9,741 nt of DNA from Chitinophagales bacterium (GTDB lineage Bacteria > Bacteroidota > Bacteroidia > Chitinophagales > Chitinophagaceae): positions 1 to 9,741 of the forward strand of contig JANXYS010000231.1 in the NCBI GenBank assembly GCA_025355935.1, in the 5' to 3' direction. The position numbers and the translations under genes were made by a program. The notes under the pieces are model-generated. The model did no database searches, was not told the DNA's origin, and saw nothing but the letters and a program-made list of their open reading frames with translations. Position 1 is the first letter of the stretch; each line of letters starts with the position of its first letter. This document shows, one piece after another, positions 5,060 through 9,741 of this stretch.

Positions 5060-7507
5060 TCAGTTTACCTCAATCTCGTCAACAAATAACCAGGCCGGAT
5101 TTCCTGCCCCCTGGCTTCCGGTTGGGATAACACCTGCATTTTTTGCGACAACTTTTATATACCGGGCCCTTAAAGTTTTATTTATCTCATATTTTAATTG
5201 TGCCTTTCCCGTGGCTGTTTGCGTGCTGTCAAGTAAAACAAAATTTTGGTTATCATCACTAATATAAAACAGAACCTGTGCTGGCCGATAGATCCAACTG
5301 CCCGTTTGTTCAAACACGTGTACTGCTATATTCCTTACATCCAATGGTTCGAGCAAATCAATAGTTGCGTTTAAGTCTTTACCATTAAAACCAATAAATT
5401 CTGTTGACTTTACCAGGCCGACTTTATTTTGCACAGCATCAACCAACGTAAATGCACCATTTCCGGGGTAACTTGATGACGCATTTTCCTGCAACGTTAT
5501 TGGTTTTCCCGATGCGAGATTAAGAGAAAATAACTGCGAAGTATTGGAAACCGCCCTTCGCTGTTCAAGCGTATCATGGCCGCCCATCGCTTCCTGCGAA
5601 ATTTTGTAAAGAGTAGCGTGAGCGATTCCACTGTAGGTTATGGGAATGAGGGCGGAATCCATGGATGTTTCCATAACAGCTACGTGCGGTTTTACAGTTA
5701 TTAATCTTAACGGGGCAATTTTACCCGTTGAATCCCACGTAGGCACATGTATACTAGCAATGTCAGTAGGGTAGTAAGATGAAATCACATGTGACCCCTC
5801 CCCGGCAGATTTCAATTTCCAAAATATTCCTTTATTGTTGTAATCCGGCACGACCGTAGCGTCCAGGTCATAGTATGCTTTGCTGTAATTGATATTTTGT
5901 GATTCCAGGCGATCAAACAAATAAGGCACTCTTCGCTGAAATTCTGGCCAACTTCGTTTTTCCTTGGGAGACCATAAAACTTCAGCCATGGCTAACAGGC
6001 GCGGAAAAACCATGTATTCAAGTTTGGAAATACTGCCTATGTATTCAGTCCACACATTTACCTGAGCGCCTAGAACGTATTTGCTTTCTGAAGCCTGCAG
6101 GGCGGAGGGTATAGGTTCGTAGGTGTATACCTTTTCTAAAGGCAAATAACCGCCGATTGTAACGCTGTCTTCATTTTTGGTCTGGCTATGATCGAGGTAA
6201 CAAAAGGTACCCGGGGTCATGATTACATTATGTTTTTGTTTGGCCGCTTCTATGCCGCCTTCCTCACCACGCCAACTCATCACTGAGGCATTGGGGGCTA
6301 GCCCACCTTCCAATATTTCATCCCAGCCAATTATATTTTTTCCTTTGGAATTTATATACTTTTCCATCTCCCCGATAAAATAGCTTTGCAGTCCATGCTC
6401 ATCCTTTAACCCCTTTTCACGGATAATCTGCTGGCAGAAAGCTGACCTCTTCCACGATTCTTTCGGACACTCATCCCCGCCAATGTGAATATATTTTGAA
6501 GGAAACAAAGGCATAATCTCATCCAGCACATCCTTTAAAAATTTAAAAGTGTATTCTGTTGGACAAAATACATCTTCAAACACACCCCAGGTTTGCTGAA
6601 CTAATTTACCCGTACGGCTACCAGCCCACACAGTTGCAGCAGGTATTTTGGTGCTCTCGTCAGGGAAGCAACTTAATCGGGGATATGCGGCAATGGCGGC
6701 CGACGCGTGCCCGGGTAATTCGATTTCAGGAATGATATTAATATAGCGGTCTGATGCATATTTTACAACATCTTTAATTTGGTTCTGCGTGTAAAAACCA
6801 CCGTACCTGGCGCTGTCATTGCCGGTTCCGGGATAGCGCCCGGTAATTGTTCCATTTCGAAAGCCGCCGACCTGGGTTAATAATGGGTACTTTTTTATTT
6901 CAACTCTCCAGCCCTGGTCATCGGTAAGATGCCAGTGAAAGGTATTTAGCTTGTATTGTGCAAGCCTGTCAATATATTGTTTGACTTCGTTTACCGAAAA
7001 AAAATGGCGGCATACATCAAGGTGTGCGCCGCGATATGAAAAACGCGGGTAATCAGTTATGCGCGCGTTCGGAACCATCAATGCCTTTCCTGACTTGGAC
7101 GATGCCTTAGAAGGAAGAGGAAGTAATTGTATCAACGTTTGTATCCCATAAAAAATACCCTGCTCATTATCCCCTGCGATAAAAACTTTATTTTCATCTA
7201 TATTCATCGTGTACGCCCCGGGGTTAGCTTTTTCTATTTTATCAGAGTGAAGAAGGATACGATTTGATTTTAAACCCGGATCCTTTGAAACCGTGGTTAC
7301 AGTTAAGCCGTAATTTTTTTTCAGATAATCAGTAAGAAAAATGGAGGATTTCGAAAAATTGATCCCGTCAAGTACAATGACAGTTTTAGATGATAAATTA
7401 AAATTACCTGGTAAAAGTTTTATTTCTACCGGCATCGGTACCAGGTTCACTTGCGAAAAACTTTGGAAAGAGTAAAAAAGGCCAATGACGAAGAGTACTT
7501 TTTTCAT
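5060..7507 (-). CDS. Secreted GH20 beta-N-acetylhexosaminidase with C-terminal carbohydrate-binding-like domain
   Basis: This 815-residue exported enzyme would cleave terminal GlcNAc/GalNAc from chitooligosaccharides, glycans or peptidoglycan fragments. The signal peptide is MKKVLFVIGLFYSFQSFS, followed by Gln19. A GH20b-type N-terminal domain covers about 20-150. The GH20 barrel covers about 155-535, with SYRGAHLDVCRHF (157-169), HWHLTDDQGW (191-200), PEIELPGHAS (260-269) and the catalytic Asp-Glu pair in HIGGDE (Asp345, Glu346), then GWDEILEGG. In family GH20 the Asp orients the substrate acetamido group and the Glu is the acid/base. Residues from about 690 to the end look like an F5/8 type C (CBM32-like) beta-sandwich. 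I chose the ATG at 7505-7507 because it opens the signal peptide directly. An in-frame GTG at 7538-7540 would add 11 residues, including Lys/His, ahead of it and leave only a 5-base gap. The gene follows the S15 hydrolase gene by 38 bases, so they are probably co-transcribed. Confidence 0.93.
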   Translation of the reverse strand: MKKVLFVIGLFYSFQSFSQVNLVPMPVEIKLLPGNFNLSSKTVIVLDGINFSKSSIFLTDYLKKNYGLTVTTVSKDPGLKSNRILLHSDKIEKANPGAYTMNIDENKVFIAGDNEQGIFYGIQTLIQLLPLPSKASSKSGKALMVPNARITDYPRFSYRGAHLDVCRHFFSVNEVKQYIDRLAQYKLNTFHWHLTDDQGWRVEIKKYPLLTQVGGFRNGTITGRYPGTGNDSARYGGFYTQNQIKDVVKYASDRYINIIPEIELPGHASAAIAAYPRLSCFPDESTKIPAATVWAGSRTGKLVQQTWGVFEDVFCPTEYTFKFLKDVLDEIMPLFPSKYIHIGGDECPKESWKRSAFCQQIIREKGLKDEHGLQSYFIGEMEKYINSKGKNIIGWDEILEGGLAPNASVMSWRGEEGGIEAAKQKHNVIMTPGTFCYLDHSQTKNEDSVTIGGYLPLEKVYTYEPIPSALQASESKYVLGAQVNVWTEYIGSISKLEYMVFPRLLAMAEVLWSPKEKRSWPEFQRRVPYLFDRLESQNINYSKAYYDLDATVVPDYNNKGIFWKLKSAGEGSHVISSYYPTDIASIHVPTWDSTGKIAPLRLITVKPHVAVMETSMDSALIPITYSGIAHATLYKISQEAMGGHDTLEQRRAVSNTSQLFSLNLASGKPITLQENASSSYPGNGAFTLVDAVQNKVGLVKSTEFIGFNGKDLNATIDLLEPLDVRNIAVHVFEQTGSWIYRPAQVLFYISDDNQNFVLLDSTQTATGKAQLKYEINKTLRARYIKVVAKNAGVIPTGSQGAGNPAWLFVDEIEVN

Positions 7508-7545
7508 ATAAATCATTACATAGTGTTTAAATGCCTTCACAATAT

Positions 7546-9390
7546 TTAGTTAACCACCGGAAGGGTAATATTGCTGCCATGATACAGTCGTATTGTTGAT
7601 ATTTGAAAATCCCGTTCTGTCGCTTCCGGGATGCGCATAAACTTCTGCGGGTTAAGGTCAACTAAGGGAAACCAACTGCTTTGAACCTGGATCATTATTT
7701 TATGGCCTTTCCTAAAAGTATGCGCAACATCATTCAGGTTAAATTTTACTGTAGAAACCTGGCCGGGTATAAAAGTTTCGGGTTTTTCAAAACTATTCCT
7801 GAATTTCCCACGCATCACTTCCGCTCTAACCATGCGCTGATAGCCCGCCATCTCAAATCCTTTTGGTGCATTTTTAAAATTTGGTTCATCGTCAGGTAAA
7901 ACATCAATTAGCTTAACTACAAAATCTCCATCAGTACCGGTCATGCTTACCCGCAGATCTGCAATAATCTTCCCCGCAAGTTTTACGTCTGTGGTTAGAG
8001 GTAAAGTTTCATACACAAGTACATCAGGGCGTACTGCAGCGAAGCGCTGGTCTTCTGCCATATAATCGTTATTTCTACTTGCATAGATACCATTGGTGTA
8101 AGGAACCGGCTTGCGTGGATCGCTTGTATATTCGTCGTATCCTGAGGTAGCACCGGGGGTGGAGGCCAGCATGTTTTTATCGCCAAGATAATAGGTAACG
8201 GCCTGTACATTTGCGGGAGGCCAGGTGTTATATGACCGCCATTGATTACTGCCCGTTTCAAAAACTGTTGCTTCTGCGGCTGTGAAAGTGCCCTTATCCC
8301 TCAGGTAAAAATCAAAAAAAGTAGCTTCGATACTGTCCTGGAAATATTTGCTGGTATTGCTGCCAAAATCATGACTGGCATATTGTTTCCATTCGCTGCT
8401 TTCCCACGCCCCATGGGTCCAGGGGCCCATGACAAGATGGTTTTTATTCGGCTTTCCCTGGGCCTCAATACTACTGTAAGTATTTAATGCACCAAAGAGA
8501 TCTTCAGCATCAAACCATCCACCAACAACGAGCGTGGGAACTGTGATATTTTGAAGATATGGCCGGATATTCCTCGCTTTCCAATAAGCATCATAAGTAT
8601 CATGTTGTAAGTATTCATCCCAGATATAACTCTTATGATTAAAATATTGCGCTGACTGGGAATTTGAAATGGGGCCAAGCTTGAGAAAAAAGTCGTACGC
8701 GTTTTTCCGGTCCAAGTTAAACACCTGATCGCCATAGTCCTTCACGGGGCCGCTTCGCGGCTTCCCAAAATAATTCATGAAGTCGAAATTATCCATAAGA
8801 AAAAATGCACCGTTGTGGTTCGCGTCGTCGCCAATAAATTCATCAGTAACCGGCGCCTGGGGGCTCACTGCTTTGATTGCCGGATGCGCCCCCGGCAAAC
8901 TGGCGGTAGCATAAAAGCCGGGATACGAAATGCCGTAAATACCTACCCGCCCATTATTATTTTTAAGGTTCTTTATGAGCCAGTCTACAGTATCATAAGT
9001 ATCACTGCTTTCATCTACGTCCTTCTTTGTTTTCTTGTTAGCGAGATTAGGTGTTACTTCCAGGTTAGTTCCTTCGCTCATGTAGCGACCGCGGACGTCC
9101 TGGTAAACAAAGAGATAAGGCTCTTTTTGGAGGGTAGGATTGGGACCAACGCGCCGTGCATAATTAGTATCTCCATAAGGGCCTGCAGAATAAGGTGTGC
9201 GCTCCAAAAGGATTGCCATTTTACCAGTTGTTGTTTTCGGGGTATAAATGACAGTATATAACTTCACGCCATCACGCATCCCTATTAGTGTATCAGTTTT
9301 GGTAAAATTTTCTTTTACAAAGTTATTTTTAACTTGCCCAAAAGTTGACATACATAGTAATAGCGCAAGGAAGGTTGTTAGTCTTTTCAT
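7546..9390 (-). CDS. Exported S15/CocE-NonD family alpha/beta-hydrolase (acylase/peptidase)
   Basis: This 614-residue protein has the signal peptide MKRLTTFLALLLCMSTFG before Gln19, so it acts outside the cytoplasm. The alpha/beta-hydrolase domain covers about 35-340. Ser155 lies in the nucleophile elbow GIYGISYPGFY. The other triad members are likely Asp294 (GGWFDAEDLFG) and His326 (MGPWTHGAW). The oxyanion-side motif QDVRGRYMSEG (97-107) is typical of CocE and glutaryl-7-ACA acylase relatives. From about 395 to the end is the X-Pro dipeptidyl-peptidase-type C-terminal jelly roll. Family members hydrolyse esters, amides (beta-lactam side chains, glutaryl groups) or Xaa-Pro peptides, and the substrate cannot be assigned here. 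The gene starts 4 bases after the stop of a paralogue and lies 38 bases before the GH20 gene, so it appears part of the same operon. All triad residues are present. Confidence 0.9.
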   Translation of the reverse strand: MKRLTTFLALLLCMSTFGQVKNNFVKENFTKTDTLIGMRDGVKLYTVIYTPKTTTGKMAILLERTPYSAGPYGDTNYARRVGPNPTLQKEPYLFVYQDVRGRYMSEGTNLEVTPNLANKKTKKDVDESSDTYDTVDWLIKNLKNNNGRVGIYGISYPGFYATASLPGAHPAIKAVSPQAPVTDEFIGDDANHNGAFFLMDNFDFMNYFGKPRSGPVKDYGDQVFNLDRKNAYDFFLKLGPISNSQSAQYFNHKSYIWDEYLQHDTYDAYWKARNIRPYLQNITVPTLVVGGWFDAEDLFGALNTYSSIEAQGKPNKNHLVMGPWTHGAWESSEWKQYASHDFGSNTSKYFQDSIEATFFDFYLRDKGTFTAAEATVFETGSNQWRSYNTWPPANVQAVTYYLGDKNMLASTPGATSGYDEYTSDPRKPVPYTNGIYASRNNDYMAEDQRFAAVRPDVLVYETLPLTTDVKLAGKIIADLRVSMTGTDGDFVVKLIDVLPDDEPNFKNAPKGFEMAGYQRMVRAEVMRGKFRNSFEKPETFIPGQVSTVKFNLNDVAHTFRKGHKIMIQVQSSWFPLVDLNPQKFMRIPEATERDFQISTIRLYHGSNITLPVVN

Positions 9391-9394
9391 TTTC

Positions 9395-9741
9395 TTATTT
9401 GATTACAGGTAACGTAAAAAAACTTCCGTTGGCACCAGTGTATATCCGTATGGTCGCCTTTTGAAAATCACTATCATTTGCTTTGTAGATGTCTGTAAAT
9501 TTTTGAGGATTACGATCTGCCAGTGGAAACCAGGTACTTTGAACCTGGATCATCATTCGGTGCCCCTTCTTAAATGTGTGGGCGATATCCGGCAGTTCGA
9601 ACTTCACTAACGCTGGTTGCCCTGGCGTAAATGGTTCGGGTTTTTCAAAACTGTTGCGAAACTTCCCCCGCATAATTTCACCACGAACAAGCATTTGATA
9701 TCCGCCCATCGGGTAATCCTTCTCGTTATTTAAGCTACTAG
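9395..9741 (-). CDS. Second S15/CocE-NonD family hydrolase, C-terminal part (runs off the window)
   Basis: The frame is open from the window edge to TAA at 9395-9397, giving the last 114 or so residues of a protein whose start lies outside. It aligns without frameshift to the C-terminal jelly roll of the next gene. Shared blocks include MRGKFRNSFEKPE, AHTF-KGH, MIQVQS, WFPL and NPQKF, with about two residues in three identical by eye and a three-residue insertion near the end (GANGSFFTLPV versus GSNITLPV). Only the non-catalytic domain is visible, so whether the catalytic triad is intact cannot be judged. The gene ends 4 bases before its paralogue starts, indicating tandem duplication and co-transcription. 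An in-frame ATG at 9707-9709 is internal and is not the start. Confidence 0.85.
   Translation of the reverse strand, partial: SSLNNEKDYPMGGYQMLVRGEIMRGKFRNSFEKPEPFTPGQPALVKFELPDIAHTFKKGHRMMIQVQSTWFPLADRNPQKFTDIYKANDSDFQKATIRIYTGANGSFFTLPVIK

Noticed and set aside
8815..9261. A 148-codon plus-strand open frame
   Set aside because: It is antisense to the catalytic region of the S15 hydrolase, whose triad and length are intact, so it is a shadow frame.
9395..9741. The short S15 fragment read as a pseudogene remnant
   Set aside because: The frame is open to the window edge and keeps all conserved C-terminal blocks, so it is better explained as a gene cut by the window boundary.

Overview
The window looks like chromosomal DNA of a Bacteroidota bacterium, most likely Chitinophagaceae or a near relative. 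The reasons are the AT-leaning sequence with weak or absent Shine-Dalgarno sites, signal peptides that end just before a Gln (SFS|Q and STFG|Q), TAnnTTTG-type promoter elements, and the long NagB fused to a PIG-L domain, an arrangement known from this phylum. The placement rests on gene content and sequence style only.

Layout. (1) Positions 1-162 hold the last 53 codons of an unrecognised plus-strand gene. (2) Positions 167-497 hold a minus-strand tRNA unit: a candidate promoter, tRNA-Leu(CAA), a spacer hairpin, tRNA-Leu(CAG) and a convincing intrinsic terminator. (3) hscB, an Fe-S assembly co-chaperone, lies at 505-996 on the minus strand. (4) Positions 997-1752 are a 756-base noncoding stretch with several inverted repeats that look like worn intergenic repeat elements. 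(5) A plus-strand saccharopine/alanine-dehydrogenase-like oxidoreductase (1753-2952) converges on the next block. (6) From 9741 down to 3023 everything is minus strand: the 3' end of one S15/CocE hydrolase gene, a complete paralogue 4 bases after it, a secreted GH20 beta-N-acetylhexosaminidase 38 bases later, and, after a 120-base gap, a 638-residue glucosamine-6-phosphate deaminase with a C-terminal PIG-L/LmbE deacetylase-like domain.

How the genes fit together. The minus-strand block reads as an amino-sugar catabolic operon. The GH20 enzyme would release GlcNAc outside the cytoplasm, and the NagB domain would turn GlcN-6-P into fructose-6-P and ammonia. Uptake, phosphorylation and a classical NagA deacetylase are not encoded here. 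The PIG-L domain on NagB could supply the deacetylation step, but that is a hypothesis. The two exported S15/CocE hydrolases may work on an acylated or peptide-linked substrate met together with the GlcNAc polymer; their substrate cannot be read from sequence. The most interesting points are the NagB-PIG-L fusion and the tandem S15 hydrolases tied to the amino-sugar genes. No phage, transposon, CRISPR or defence system was seen.
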